DNA of 64,000 nucleotides from Gari tellinella (Eukaryota > Mollusca > Bivalvia > Cardiida > Psammobiidae): NCBI GenBank assembly GCA_922989275.2, contig OV277871.1, positions 6,696,001-6,760,000 on the forward strand, read 5' to 3'. A model generated the notes under the pieces. That model worked only from the letters and a program-made list of their open reading frames with translations, was not told the origin of the DNA and searched no databases. A program made the translations under genes and the position numbers. Below are positions 1-10,084 of the stretch, piece after piece (the stretch's first letter is position 1; the number at the start of each line of letters is the position of its first letter).

Positions 1-210
1 TTTACGCTAAAACTATTATTTGCAGTGCAAACAGTTTGGAGCCAGATCAGACGCCTGGTAACCCGGCGTCTGATCAGGCTCAAAACTGTTTGCCACCAAG
101 ATAAACAAGAATTATCATAATTGTCCAAAAGTTGTTCTTTTCTACGTTTTAGTGTTTTGCGTTTGCGTACGTATGCGTTTAAACGGGAAAGAATAACAGA
201 TTCTCCACTG
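1..210. mobile_element. Pal-A MITE, cut by window start
   Basis: Contains the central palindrome (CAAACAGTTTGGAGCC ... GGCTC..AACTGTTTG) and the right end, GGGAAAGAATAAC ... TCTCCACTG followed by TA. The left end lies outside the window. Confidence 0.85.
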
Positions 211-299
211 TAACTCTTTGCATGCCGAAGATTGTTTTCGTCTGCAACAAGTGTCGTCTGCTACTGTTTTAAAAACAGAATTTTCTAAATTTCTTTTAA

Positions 300-539
300 C
301 CCTTTCGCTCTCAATGACGCTTAAAATCGCGTATGCAAACAGTTTGAGTCCTGATCAGGCGCCGCGTGACGCAGCATCTGATCGTGCTCCAAACTGTTTA
401 TTACTCGTTTTGAAATTTCTTCAGTCATACTGCCTTATCTTTTAACTTTGAAACGATTTTGCAGACAACAAAACTGAAGCAGTCGACAATGAAACGGTGA
501 AGGGGTTAATATCTCACGAAAATATTGGCAGTGTAAGGG
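300..539. mobile_element. Pal-B MITE with TTAA target duplication
   Basis: TTAA occurs on both sides (296-299 and 540-543), with ends CCCTTTCGCTC and GTGTAAGGG. The central hairpin CAAACAGTTTGAG/GATCAG is present with some mutations. The CAGACGACAA-type right arm is family-typical. TTAA plus CCC...GGG resembles piggyBac-type non-autonomous elements. Confidence 0.8.
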
Positions 540-599
540 TTAAAACACCAGTGTCAGAGTGTCAAATAGTTTGAAACTTTATCAGTTTAATAAATCGTA

Positions 600-760
600 C
601 TCACATACGTCGAACATGTTAGTATTTCAAAGTTAGAATCTCGATTAACCACGTGTGCCCCTAAAGCGAGCTCGAAGTTCAAATTTCGGCTCGTAGTTAA
701 GAATGTCTCCAATGCTTTCAATATCTACGTATCATGTTGTTTTTTTGTGTGAAATTACTT
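600..760. repeat. Diverged fragment of the 23655-23847 MITE family
   Basis: CGTCGAACATGTTAGTATTTCAAAG followed by cassette-like sequence up to GCTCGAAGTTC matches, imperfectly, the interior of the element at 23655-23847. The ends are not recognisable. Confidence 0.4.
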
Positions 761-866
761 TTCTTAACGCCAATACTCGTCTCACAGCATATTCATCGCT
801 TATGTATCGTATGCTTTTATTCGTAAAGTTTAGAAATTTATGTCGTTCGATCTAAAAAGCTTTTAA

Positions 867-1107
867 CCCTTTCGCTCTCAATGACGCTTAAAAGCGTGCT
901 TGCAAAAAGTTTGGATCCTGATCAGACGCCGCGTTACGCGGCGTCTGATCAGGGTCCAAACTGTTTGACAATCGTTTTGAAATTTATTCAGTCATATTGC
1001 CTTATTTTTTAATTTTGAATCGACATTGCGGACAACAAAATTGAAGCAGACGACAATGAAATGATGAAGGGGTAAAAATCTCACGAACATGATGGCAGTA
1101 AAAAGGA
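867..1107. mobile_element. Pal-B MITE
   Basis: Flanked by TTAA (863-866 and 1108-1111); starts CCCTTTCGCTCTCAATGACG; near-perfect core around the loop CGCGTTACGCG at about 930-940. The right end is degenerate (AAGGA instead of AAGGG). Confidence 0.8.
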
Positions 1108-1230
1108 TTAAATTGGTGGCAATGATGGTGTTTATGATACAAATATTTGGATGTGAGCGCCACCTTGGTGTGCCAGGTATCTCCTTCATTGTCTTACTAC
1201 CCGAATACAATGGCTCTTTAAAACAGTTTT

Positions 1231-1390
1231 GATTAACTCTGCGTCTGATCAGATTCCAAACTGTTTGCCGTCTATGTTAAAATCAACATTCAGAATTGTC
1301 AAGAAATTGTAAGTTTCTACATTTTATTGCAATGCATTTGCGTTTCGTTTGAGTTTAACGGGAACGAATTACGTCTTGTCAACTGGATTT
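1231..1390. mobile_element. Pal-A right-half fragment
   Basis: Begins within the core (GCGTCTGATCAGATTCC), continues through the family-typical arm (GCATTTGCGTTTCGTTTGAG) and decays near ACGTCTTGTC. The left half is missing. Confidence 0.65.
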
Positions 1391-1410
1391 GCGTTTTCCT
1401 TGAGGGCTAA

Positions 1411-1601
1411 TCTCGTCACTGCCTTACCCCGAGTACAATGGGTATTGCAAACAGTATGGATACTGTTCAGCCGCCGTGTTACGGGGTGTCTAATCAGGAT
1501 CCAAACTGTTTAACGCTTATTTTCTCAGTATAAAACCCTTTGTTTTTAGAAATTAAAGCAAAGGACAATTGAAAGCAGATGACGTCATGTCAATGACGGG
1601 G
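1411..1601. mobile_element. Pal-E MITE, reverse orientation
   Basis: CACTGCCTTACCCCGAGTAC, mutated core (loop GTGTTACGGGG), then GATGACGTCATGTCAATGACGGGG cut here by TTAA at 1602-1605. It ends about 190 bp before the receptor exon at 1790. Confidence 0.65.
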
Positions 1602-1789
1602 TTAAAGACATTGCAAATCACGAAATCTGGACAACACTGGGTAAATGTGACTGTGTGCATTCCTTTCCATTGCCAATCACGCAAACCTCGAACAAGATTA
1701 AAACCACACGAAAGAAGATATCTTAATGGCATAGGGTTAGTAACAGAGACCATGAATAGTCACAGGAAAAATTGTTTTTATTGTTTCAG

Positions 1790-1913
1790 GTATTTTGTCA
1801 TTGTAATGCCTATGAAAAGCAGACGAAAATGTACGTTTGGGAATACGAGACGAATTTTAATAGCCGTTTGGGTTGCATCAGTGATTTTATCAACACCTAC
1901 TCTCTACATCAAG
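1790..1913 (+). CDS. Class A GPCR, internal exon (end of TM3 / DRY, loop 2, TM4)
   Basis: Preceded by a polypyrimidine tract and TTTCAG, and ended by AAG|GTAAGT. The first base completes the arginine of a DRY-type motif (phase 2 intron), followed by 41 codons beginning YFVIVMPMKSRRKC, a typical intracellular loop 2. A hydrophobic TM4 stretch (ILIAVWVASVILSTPTLY) with the conserved Trp follows. The product would be a seven-helix plasma membrane receptor coupling to heterotrimeric G proteins. An intron inside the DRY codons is a recurrent position in animal GPCR genes. The exon ends in phase 0, matching the next exon at 8482 across a 6.6-kb intron. TM1-3 exons were not found in bases 1-1789, so the gene continues upstream of the window. 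The ligand cannot be assigned; the pattern is that of peptide receptors (CCK-, QRFP- or trissin-receptor-like is a guess). Confidence 0.85.
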
Positions 1914-1936
1914 GTAAGTCACAGATTCACTAGAAC

Positions 1937-2191
1937 GTTAACCCCTTCACTGTCATGACGTCATGAACATTTGTCGTCTGCTTAACCCTTAGCCCGCCAA
2001 ATAAATTGTCGTCTGCTATATTTCTCGTCTGCTTCAAGTTTCAAAGTGTTTCGAAGTTGCTCAAAATTGCTGAAAATGTTGTCCGAGTGTCAAACAGCTT
2101 GGATCCGGATAAGACGACGAGTTACTCGGCGTCTCATCCGGATCCAAGCTGTTTCCATATGGAGCTATAGTCGTGAGTGGCAGGCTAAGGG
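1937..2191. mobile_element. Pal-E left fragment abutting a complete Pal-Bs MITE
   Basis: CCCCTTCACTGTCATGACG at about 1942 is a Pal-E end that stops at GTCGTCTGC. A complete Pal-Bs follows at 1986-2191 (CCCTTAGCCCG ... GGCTAAGGG), flanked by TTAA on both sides (1982-1985, 2192-2195), with core loop ACGAGTTACTCG. It starts 24 bp after the exon donor site at 1913. Confidence 0.75.
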
Positions 2192-2240
2192 TTAATAATT
2201 CTCAGATTTAAAGTTTAGGTATTGGAGCCCCTGCGTTTTA

Positions 2241-2481
2241 CAGTGGGAAACCATTATTCTTTCCCAATGAACGCGTTTACGCTAAATCTATTATTTCGCA
2301 TGCAAACAGTTTGGAGCCTGATCAGACGCCGGATACCCGGGCGTCTGATCAGGCTCCGAACTATTTACCGTCCAGGTTAAAATCAACATTCAGAATGTAA
2401 CAAAGTTGTCATTTTTCTTTTTTGCTATGCATTTGCGTTTCGTTAGAGTTTAAACGGGAAAGAATAACGTTTTCTACACTG
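2241..2481. mobile_element. Pal-A MITE
   Basis: Left end CAGTGGGAAACC preceded by TA, then TTCTTTCCCAATGAACGCG; core at about 2303-2370; right end TAACGTTTTCTACACTG. Confidence 0.8.
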
Positions 2482-2499
2482 AAGGAACTACACGTATCT

Positions 2500-2715
2500 G
2501 TTTCACTGTCAGGTTTTAAAGACATTCCCTGACCTACCTTCGGGGATAATCCTTTGTAGGCCAGTAGAGTTGTGTGCATATCTGTATTACTTGGAATCTT
2601 TGAAGCGTCTCATGTGAGGCCCGGCAGTTATATTTGATAGTTTGGTTAGAAATATCCATTGAAATACCTCTTGAGTATGAATATGTCTGGGCCTCACTAG
2701 GCAAACTGAGAATGG
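2500..2715. repeat. Dispersed repeat, second copy at 15290-15510
   Basis: Shared phrases in the same order: TTAAAGACAT, TTGAAGCGTCT..TGTGAG, TATATTTGATAG.TTGGTTA, CCATTGAAA, GAGTATAAT and GGTAAACT-like. The family is unknown and no ends are visible. Confidence 0.55.
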
Positions 2716-3411
2716 TTTAGCATAATTATGCTGCATGCTCACGCCGATCGAGACTAATGGGGGAGTCCATTAAAAGACTTTAAGCTGTCATTTTCAGTTA
2801 ATACTACTAATAAGCCTTCCTGTAGGTGGTCTTAATAGAGGGATTTTCCTGCATGTTAACAATTATTATGGTGGCCTGTCGTCTGCTTCAAAGATACATG
2901 TAACGTCTGCGAAAAGAAACAAACACTCAAAATTAGTTTAGCGCGATTTAAACAGAAAAAGTGGCTATGACTGTCAAACAGCCTTGGGCTAAACTGTTGG
3001 CAAATGTTAAGAAAGTCGGATTGAGCACGATAATGTTAACACAAATCGTGCAGATGTTTCTGTTATGGCTTCGAAGGCACGCAAACTCGAGTGACAAGGC
3101 AATCCAACAATGACGTGTTTGATATCTAAAGACATGAAAGAAATATGGCTGCTATCCTCTTTCCTTGTCAGGATAACACCATATTTATTATGATCTTTAA
3201 GAAGTTTTATGATATGTTGATATAGTAGAGTAGACGTTATTCTGTCCAATTAAAACAACACTAAATTATGCACAAGAATGAGCAAATGACAATGTTATAA
3301 AAGCTTCGACAAAACTGCCGACATTTCTAGCGATGTTTTGGTCGCTCTAATTACGAGGAAATAAAACAGACGACAATGATAGTGCAGACGGTAAAGTTGG
3401 TAGTGAATAAG
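2716..3411. other. Intron sequence with little structure
   Basis: A short Hx-H-like scrap lies near 2820-2855 (TGGTCTTAATAGAGGGATTTTCCTG split by mutations). Otherwise I see no coding exon, repeat end or RNA gene. Confidence 0.5.
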
Positions 3412-3415
3412 TTAA

Positions 3416-3625
3416 CCCTTATACTTCCGAATATATGCGACTCGACTGGTATTTGCAAACAGTTTGGATACAGACCAGACGCCGCGTGACGCGGCGTCTG
3501 ATCTGTATCCAAACTGTTTGATAACGTTCTTTAAGTCTCTTCTTTTCAGAAATATGTAAAAAATTAAGTTGCCAACTTTTGCAGACGACAATTGCAAATC
3601 AGACGATATTACGACAGGATAAGGG
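3416..3625. mobile_element. Pal-Bs MITE
   Basis: TTAA then CCCTTATACTTCCG; perfect core with loop GCGTGACGC; right side GCAGACGACAAT ... GGATAAGGG followed by TTAG. About 210 bp. Confidence 0.8.
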
Positions 3626-4099
3626 TTAGCAGAAGATGTTACCATAAACATGCCACTTTAGCGTCTGGAGGGTAGCGTTGGTAACGACTTCCATGGTGTT
3701 AATGGGATGCTTCTTTACCTTCCAATTATCAGTGTCAGGCATCTTTGACAGATACAACACTCGATTGTCATGGCTACCAAATAAAACCAATTAGTTAAGA
3801 CAAAGACTATTGCTAGTCACGTAAAGCAGCTGATCTAGATGTTCGGTGGGTGAAGCATTATTGCTTGTTAAAACGAATTTAAACATAAGCGCAATGAAAT
3901 AAAATTGTTGTAAAATTAAGGAATTAAGGATGTTTGGAAATGTATCAGACCGTTTTTCTTAGGGGCAGCGAGTTTGGGACCTTTTCTGGCACCGAGTTCC
4001 ACCCAAGAACGTGGAAAGGGACCCAACATTGTATTAAGGGACAAACGGCACAAGTACACACGCATTTTGGGATGGAATTACGTGTTTCCAGCTATGCTA
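3626..4099. other. Unassigned intron sequence
   Basis: No recognisable gene or repeat end. The only longer frame here has no coding character. Confidence 0.4.
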
Positions 4100-4226
4100 C
4101 ACTGGAGAAGACGTTATTCTTTCTCAATAAACGCGTTCCGCTGAAATTATAATTTCCATTGCAAACTATTTGGAGCTAGATCAAACCCGGCGTCTGATCA
4201 GCCTCAAAACTGTTTTCCACTCAGAT
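4100..4226. mobile_element. Truncated Pal-A MITE
   Basis: Left end CACTGGAGAAGACG after TA, then AATAAACGCG and a shortened core (left inner arm deleted). It stops at CCACTCAGATGG. Confidence 0.7.
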
Positions 4227-4359
4227 GGTGTTTCAAAATAGTTTATAACTTTTTGTTTCACACAAATTTCTCGGTATCTGACTGAAAAACAGTTTGCAAT
4301 GAATACCTTAATGGGAGAAAAATTGCATTACAGCTGACAGCTGGCCTATGCTTGAAGTA

Positions 4360-4716
4360 CAGCGCTCCCTCTCTACAACGACACCTACTGGGAGACAAAA
4401 TTGTGTGTGTTGTTTGGAGAGAGTCTTTATAGGGAGGGACATTGGTTAACATTAGCAAACAGCTTGAATCCAGATCAGACGCCGCGACACGCGGCGTCTG
4501 ATCTGGATTCAAGCTGTTTGTCACTCGTCATTAAGTTTTGTTCTGTCAAAATGTCCAATATGTAAATTTGAGAAAACCAGCAGACGATAATTTTAACCAG
4601 ACAATATTGCAGCAGTGAAAGCGTTAGACACAATTGTACTGTTTAGAGAACTGCGGCTAGGGTCGTTGTAAGGAGGGAGACGTTGTTGGGAGGACCGTTG
4701 TAGGGAGGGAACACTG
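4360..4716. mobile_element. Pal-I MITE, complete
   Basis: TA-flanked ends CAGCGCTCCCTCTCTAC and GTAGGGAGGGAACACTG. The core uses the Pal-I arm (CAAACAGCTTGAATCC .. GGATTCAAGCTGTTTG) with loop CGCGACACGCG. 357 bp. Confidence 0.85.
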
Positions 4717-4819
4717 TATAAGATACAAAAGGTTTAGCTCGAAAGAATAGTTTCCCCTAAGTGCATGTATGTTGCTTTAGGGCGTATTCAGAGCCTCACC
4801 TGCAAGTCACGACGTTATA

Positions 4820-4875
4820 AGAATTAGCAAACAGTTTGGATCTAGATAAGGATTCAAACTGTTTGAAACTCGTTT
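4820..4875. repeat. Collapsed core of a Pal element
   Basis: GCAAACAGTTTGGATC followed directly by GGATTCAAACTGTTTG: the outer arms remain and the central GACGCC hairpin is gone. Confidence 0.6.
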
Positions 4876-5208
4876 TCAAGTTGCAAAACCTTTTTGCTTC
4901 TAACGTCTTCTATATCTAAACTCAGCTATACTATACATGTATATATCACAGTGGTATTGGTGATCACGCTTATTTCATGCTAATAATTACATAATACATG
5001 TTGTTAAAAACATAATATAAAGAAAGGATCTTAATAAGCTTTGCTTCCGATCCAATTCCTATACCAATATTGTTAAAAAAAGTCTAATGTACAGTATGTA
5101 GTACATTATGGAATAAAATATGTTTAAACTAAAAGCTAAAGCTTATTTGACAAAAATGCAAAACAAGTTAAAGCCTGTTAAATTCGAATTATATGTTTTT
5201 CATTTCAA

Positions 5209-5238
5209 GGGGGGGGGGGGGGGGGGAGGGGGGGGGGG
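5209..5238 (+). repeat. Poly-G tract
   Basis: Thirty bases of G with a single interrupting A at 5227. Potential quadruplex-forming sequence in the receptor's large intron. Confidence 0.9.
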
Positions 5239-5287
5239 CAATTCGTACAAAACTTAAGATAGCTATATACAGTTACTATTAACTATT

Positions 5288-5420
5288 AACCCATTACCCA
5301 ATAAAACTGTTTCTGGTTTTGAAGACATGTATTCACTTAAAGCAGGTTGAAAGTATCATCTGCTAGATTATGGAAAACTTGTTTAAAAGGGGTTTCCGGA
5401 GGTTTGGACAGGTTTGGGGA
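5288..5420. mobile_element. Hx-F fragment (left part)
   Basis: TTAACCCATTACCCAATA, then TTTTGAAGACA and ACTTAAAGCAGGTTGAAAGTA, then a jump to CATCTGCTAGATTATGG. The hairpin loop and the right end are missing. Confidence 0.6.
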
Positions 5421-5599
5421 GGTTTGGGGTCTTAAGACGGTTTTGGGTGAAAGCAATTTTACAGGAGAGAATCGTGTAACATGGGAACAGTTAACATGAG
5501 CGGCAAACAGTATTGATCATTATTCGATTTGCATTAGACACATTTCTGTTTGGTATATAAATGTACTTATTGATAAATAACAAAGACGCCTCCTTAATA

Positions 5600-5710
5600 C
5601 GAGGGTTGTTAAAAAAAGTATTGATACTTGATCAGTAACTTCAAAATAATGAATGCATTTATTATATTGCAGTTATTGATCAAGTATCATTACTTTTTGA
5701 ACGACCCTCG
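5600..5710. mobile_element. Small mariner-like foldback MITE
   Basis: TA-flanked ends CGAGGGTTGTTAAAAAAAGT and its near complement ACTTTTTGAACGACCCTCG. CGAGGGT..GTTCAAAAAGT is the terminal repeat style of mariner transposons. 111 bp, essentially two arms with a short loop. Confidence 0.75.
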
Positions 5711-6454
5711 TAATAAATGTATAAAATAAATGTTTAACTGAGCATCAGAATTTACTCTCCCCGTGTGGTTGCTGGAATCATACATTAAAGATATACATGT
5801 ACCAAGGTGATAAAAAGAGTGATCAAAAGATACCGCAGTACATTGTACGTGTATTTGCTTATACAGCAGAACATTTTATGTGTAGAGCTAATAGCAAACA
5901 GTACAGACCCTAATAAGAAGCCGCGTAACGTCTACACTGTTTGTAATTGTCTTCTTTAGTAGCATTTAGACTTAAATGAGTTATATTTACATTCACCCCA
6001 TTTAATTCCTTTGAAAGTGTGTCGTTTAATTCGCATAGATGCAATTGGTCAAGGAGGCGGGACTTGAGAATTAGTTTCGAAGAGGAGGCGGGCCATATGC
6101 ATTTTTCATTCGCAAATTAATCTTTGGAGCTCGGACAGCAAACGTTTAGCGGATTTGTTTTTTTAAAATTGTTCTTACCCGATGTTTGCTTTCCTATCAG
6201 TGGAAACCATGATTACCGATTAAAATTCTTCTTTATTAATGAGATAAATTGCAAGAAAACTTATATACATGTACCTTATAAACAGCACTTGTCTGCATGT
6301 CTTTATGACAAACAATCGATATATTTATCCTACTTTAACAATGACGTCATTTCCAAATGACGTAAATCGGCATTTTCGCGCCAAACTGTCAAGTTTATGA
6401 CGTTAGAACATAAACAATTGAAACTAAGTTTTTTGCTTTCGAATGTACACAGTT

Positions 6455-6730
6455 TCAGTAATGCGGTCATGGCTGTTCCTTATAGGGTACACATTATTCG
6501 TGTTAACAACCTCTAATATGGATTAAACATACATGCGTACTAACAAAATGTTCATTTAATATTAAAATTTACAGCAAATATATTGTAAATATAAGAATTG
6601 AACTGATTTGTTTCGGCGTTCAAGCGAAATAAACGACAGAAAATTATCGGCAAATTTACCGATATTTGCCGATAATTTTCTGTCGTTTATTTCGCTTGAA
6701 CGCCAACAAAATCAGTTCATTTCTTAAATA
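6455..6730. repeat. Long foldback repeat, related copy at 26745-27060
   Basis: A near-perfect hairpin at about 6611-6705 (GCGTTCAAGCGAAATAAACG ... CGTTTATTTCGCTTGAACGC). Flanking sequence (CATGGCTGTTCC, GTTAACAACCTC, AACATACATGCG) recurs inverted at 26900-27055. Confidence 0.7.
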
Positions 6731-7014
6731 CACACTATGCACTCTTGTGACTAGGTCATGTCCTTTTATTCGTATTCACACACATTCACAGATGCAATTA
6801 TCATTGCGCTAATTGCATGGTTTTCACCGTCAAAATCTCTGTGTTCTTCCCACCCAGTGACAGCAAGAATATCATTATTGTCGTTACTGGCAAATGAAAA
6901 CATTTAGAGAGCCCAAGAAGTGTTGCCACCAATTACCCCACTCCATGTACTTGTCGTCAGACATTATCATACCGGTTCATTGAACTACATGTATATTGTT
7001 CAACACAAAGTACA

Positions 7015-7200
7015 TTGTACTTTGCCCTTTCCTTCCTGAAACTACAAATGGCACATCGAGTTTCCAATTAAGTCTTGTCCATATTTTACTTTCAGGTTTT
7101 TTATCAATGTACATGTATTGCAATACGACAAACAGTACAGAACCTGATCAGAGAGCGCCTAAAGGAGCCCTCTTATCAGGATCTTCACTATTTTTATAGA
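7015..7200. mobile_element. Degenerate Pal-G MITE
   Basis: CTTCCTGAAACTACAAATGG, GTCTTGTCCAT, then core ACAAACAGTACAGAACC/GATCAGAGAGCGCC and the right arm up to CTTCACTATTT. The ends are worn. Confidence 0.6.
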
Positions 7201-7656
7201 ACAACTGTATCTTTCACCGGTACATCGTTTGCAAAGGAAATGCATATACATTGTACGTGACTAGGATTCAACGGGTATATATGTAGATCTAATAAATACA
7301 AATACACGTAGTTTTGTTTTCAGCATAAGCAAGTCATCCTGTTATCTCAATGCAATATGTTTCATATTTTAGATTGTAATTTTCAATTGTAATTTGGCCA
7401 CCACCAAAAAGGGTGTTTCTGACAATGAAATGAATCAGTACTTTACGCTGAGACAAGCACTACATGTAGTCTGTTGACTGTGCTGCACTTGAATAGATAC
7501 TCTGATATTCATGAAAGAAATTTCTATCCCACATCCTAATTGACAACAATCTGACACAGAATTGACAATTAGTATCTATTATCGTTGCTTGAAGTGGCAT
7601 CTTCATTACTTCCATTTGCTTTTTTAAGTGAAACACGTAATTGTGTCATGTTTTAA

Positions 7657-7861
7657 CCCTTTGCCCGCTGGTCGCGACTTCAGTGTATTTTGAAAACAGT
7701 TTGGATCCAGATCACACGACGCGTGACGCTGCGTCTGATCCGGATCCAAATTGTTTGACACTCGTCTTTAGGTTTCTTTCCTTAAAAATGTATAAAATCT
7801 AATTTTAACTAATTTTGCAGACGACAATTTAAAAGCAGATGTAATTACAGCAGGATAAGCG
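7657..7861. mobile_element. Pal-Bs MITE
   Basis: TTAA then CCCTTTGCCCGCTGG; core with loop GCGTGACGCTGC; right arm GCAGACGACAATTT ... AGGATAAGCG. Confidence 0.75.
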
Positions 7862-7899
7862 TCAACTATGAAATACATGTACAGCTATGTGAGACTTAA

Positions 7900-8380
7900 C
7901 TCATTATCCCCTGAACTTTCCAATGGACAATTCCAGCTTGCAAGAAAGGCTGGTCCATTTTTGACTATTTAGGGTTGATTCTTATGATATTTTACAAAAT
8001 TACAAACAGTTAAGACCCTGAACAGATGGCTCCTGTAGGAGCCCTCTGAGCAGGGACTTCACTGTTTGCATAGGACAAGTATACTATTCCAAAATTATTT
8101 TATAGTCGCATATCCAAATACGTTTAAACTTACATGACAGTTTCGGCACTCCGTTGGAGTGCCTTCTTTTGACTGTGAAATTGACCAACAGTCTGAAGAA
8201 GGCACTCCAACGGAGTGCCGAAACTGTCATGTAAGTTTAAACTTATTTGGATATGCGATTATAAAATAATTTTAGAATTGAATATTAACTATCCTGGTGA
8301 ATTTCTTTCGTGACAAGTATACTCTTCACAAGTATACTTTTGGTAAAAGACGCATATATGCGTCACTAGGGCTCAATGAG
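7900..8380. mobile_element. Pal-G MITE interrupted by a foldback element
   Basis: TTAA flanks at 7896-7899 and 8381-8384; ends CTCATTATCCCCTGAAC and GGGCTCAATGAG. The core is GGCTCCTGTAGGAGCC with outer arms GTTAAGACCC / GGGACTTCAC. The right arm is split by the insertion at 8086-8311. Confidence 0.85.
8086..8311. mobile_element. Foldback element inside Pal-G
   Basis: Long inverted repeat, 8086-8170 against about 8195-8278 (CATGACAGTTTCGGCACTCC and complement). GACAAGTATACT occurs just before (8074-8085) and just after (8312-8323), while other Pal-G copies carry it once, suggesting a 12-bp target duplication. Confidence 0.75.
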
Positions 8381-8481
8381 TTAAGCGAGCTCCATTACTT
8401 TTCGAATTTCAACTGAAGAAGTTGGTTTTTATTTTTTATCTCGTATAGAGTTTCGATTGTATCTTTTGTTATTGTCTCCAG

Positions 8482-8702
8482 GATACGGAAACGACGACCT
8501 ACTACAATAACGAGACGGCAGTGAGCCTCATGCATTGTTCGGACCATGGACTACGGGATGACCAGCGGATCTATTATGCCATATACCAGTTTCTTATCAT
8601 GTTCATTTTGCCAACTATCATGATGATATATTGTTACACTGTCGTGATATATGTGTTGTGGATCAGTGGCAGGACGCTTATCAACATGACATCTACCTAC
8701 AG
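8482..8702 (+). CDS. Class A GPCR, internal exon (extracellular loop 2, TM5)
   Basis: Acceptor TGTCTCCAG at 8473-8481 and donor AG|GTAAAA after 8702. It reads in phase 0 from GAT: a polar loop with two potential N-glycosylation sites (NNET, and NMTS near the end). A cysteine in MHCSDHG is well placed for the conserved loop 2-TM3 disulphide. TM5 follows (FLIMFILPTIMMIYCYTVVI) with the usual P and Y, then the start of intracellular loop 3. The exon has 73 codons plus two bases (AG), completed to Arg by the first G of the exon at 9666. There is no internal stop. It is flanked by a Pal-G element upstream and a dispersed foldback repeat 33 bp downstream. Confidence 0.9.
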
Positions 8703-8734
8703 GTAAAACAACAACAACATCTATATAATTATAC

Positions 8735-9270
8735 ATTGTTAATTATACAGTTTCTTCCCAGGGTACGTGGGGATTTATTACCGGCTGAGGGTTACATGAT
8801 TTTACCAGCCGGGAATAAATCCTCACGTACCCTTGGAAGAAATGTATAACGAATTTATAATACTGCAAAATTTTCACCGTTCAAAGGGATTATTTCAAAC
8901 CGTTTCAGCAAGTGTCATGTACAGCGCTCAGTAACAAAATTGCGTCAAAACAGATGACGTCGTGGGTAAATGACGTCATATTTCTGACGGTTATTGTTCA
9001 AAAGACAGCAAACAGTTGCATTATCGCCACGCGTGCTTGTTTTCTGAGTTTTTCCGTATGGCTCCCAAAGGATCATAGTCATTCGTGTGCCATCGCGTTA
9101 TTCCGGCAGCCCGATTTGTCGAGAACCACTAATCGGAAGAAAACGAATCCTAGATCGGAGGTAACGACGTAATACCGATTACGTCAAATCAATGAATCAG
9201 TGACGTTTGTAGTACGGCAAACTGTCACAAAAAGTAGAGTTCGGTATAAAGTTGGGGCTCCGCACGGGGT
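8735..9270. repeat. Dispersed repeat with hairpin head, second copy at 41445-41790
   Basis: Hairpin at 8748-8846 (CCCAGGGTACGTGGGGATTT ... complement). Following phrases (TGTATAACGAATT, ATACTGCA, TTTTCAC.GTTCAAA, AAACAGATGA, GTAAATGACGT) recur in order at 41584-41730. No coding potential seen; the family is unknown. Confidence 0.6.
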
Positions 9271-9537
9271 AAATGTGTACTTTTGCTTTTAATTTACAAA
9301 CAATTTCGTCCAAAATGTCGTTCAAAAGCATGAAATAAATAGAATAACTGTATTTTTCAGTGAAAGATCGAAATCTAATTCATTCGTGAACATAATACTG
9401 TTATATTTTCACTCGTGGCGTCGACACTCGAGCAAATTTAACGTCTGGTGCTCACTCAATGAATTGAATTTCGAAAATACACTGAAAATACAATGATCAT
9501 CTATATGTTGATGATGTATTTTCAAAATCTGCGTAGC
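9271..9537. other. Unassigned intron sequence
   Basis: AT-rich, with no exon, repeat end or RNA gene recognised. Confidence 0.4.
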
Positions 9538-9618
9538 AAACAGTTTGGAGGTTGGTTAGACGCCGGCTACCCGCAATAACTGTTTAAAACTGATGACGTC
9601 ATGGCAGTGAAGGGATAA
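9538..9618. mobile_element. Pal-E remnant upstream of receptor exon
   Basis: CAAACAGTTTGGAGG, GACGCCGGCTACCCG, then AACTGTTTAAAACTGATGACGTCATGGCAGTGAAGGG broken here by the family's end. Strongly rearranged. Confidence 0.55.
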
Positions 9619-9665
9619 GCAGACGATGCTATCTGACAGTAAATGGGTTTGGTTATTGTTTGCAG

Positions 9666-9816
9666 GCTCAGAAGTTTCAATATTCACCATGTCCAAAAAT
9701 CAACAGCGCCTGTGTATTCCTCTGCCGTGTCTTTCCGCAGACGCAATGTTGTTTCTGAAACAGTGCCTTCAGCTCAGGTTGACGTGTGTCATTCGGTCAT
9801 CAAACGCAGGAAACAG
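9666..9816 (+). CDS. Class A GPCR, internal exon (intracellular loop 3)
   Basis: Acceptor TTGTTTGCAG ends at 9665 and donor CAG|GTTAGT follows 9816. The first G completes the Arg codon begun in the previous exon, then 50 codons run to CHSVIKRRKQ. The exon has no membrane segment. It is rich in Ser, Arg and Val and ends in the basic KRRKQ stretch that typically precedes TM6, where G protein contacts occur. The assignment rests on phase continuity and the basic end, because loop 3 is poorly conserved. A Pal-A MITE starts only 23 bp downstream of the donor site. Confidence 0.8.
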
Positions 9817-9839
9817 GTTAGTTTTGGAAAAACTGGGTA

Positions 9840-10084
9840 CAGTGGAGAAACCGTTATTCTTTCCCGTTTAAACGCAAACGAAACGCAAACGCAAAACACT
9901 AAAATGTAGAAAATAACATTTTTTCATTTTTTGACTATCTAATTTTTATCTGAGTGGCAAACAGTTTGGAGCCGGATCAGACGCCGGGTTTCCCGGCGTC
10001 TGATCTTGCTCCAAACTGTTTGCAATGGAAAAAATAGTTTTAACGTAAACGCTTTATTGGGAAAGAATAACGTTTTCTCCACTG
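9840..10084. mobile_element. Pal-A MITE, complete, reverse orientation
   Basis: TA on both sides; ends CAGTGGAGAAACCG and CGTTTTCTCCACTG; core loop CGGGTTTCCCG. It starts 23 bp after the receptor donor site at 9816. Confidence 0.9.

Noticed and set aside
1569..1958. A 129-codon gene starting at 1569
   Set aside because: The frame is the receptor exon read through its upstream intron; the TTTCAG acceptor at 1789 and DRY-loop similarity begin only at 1790.
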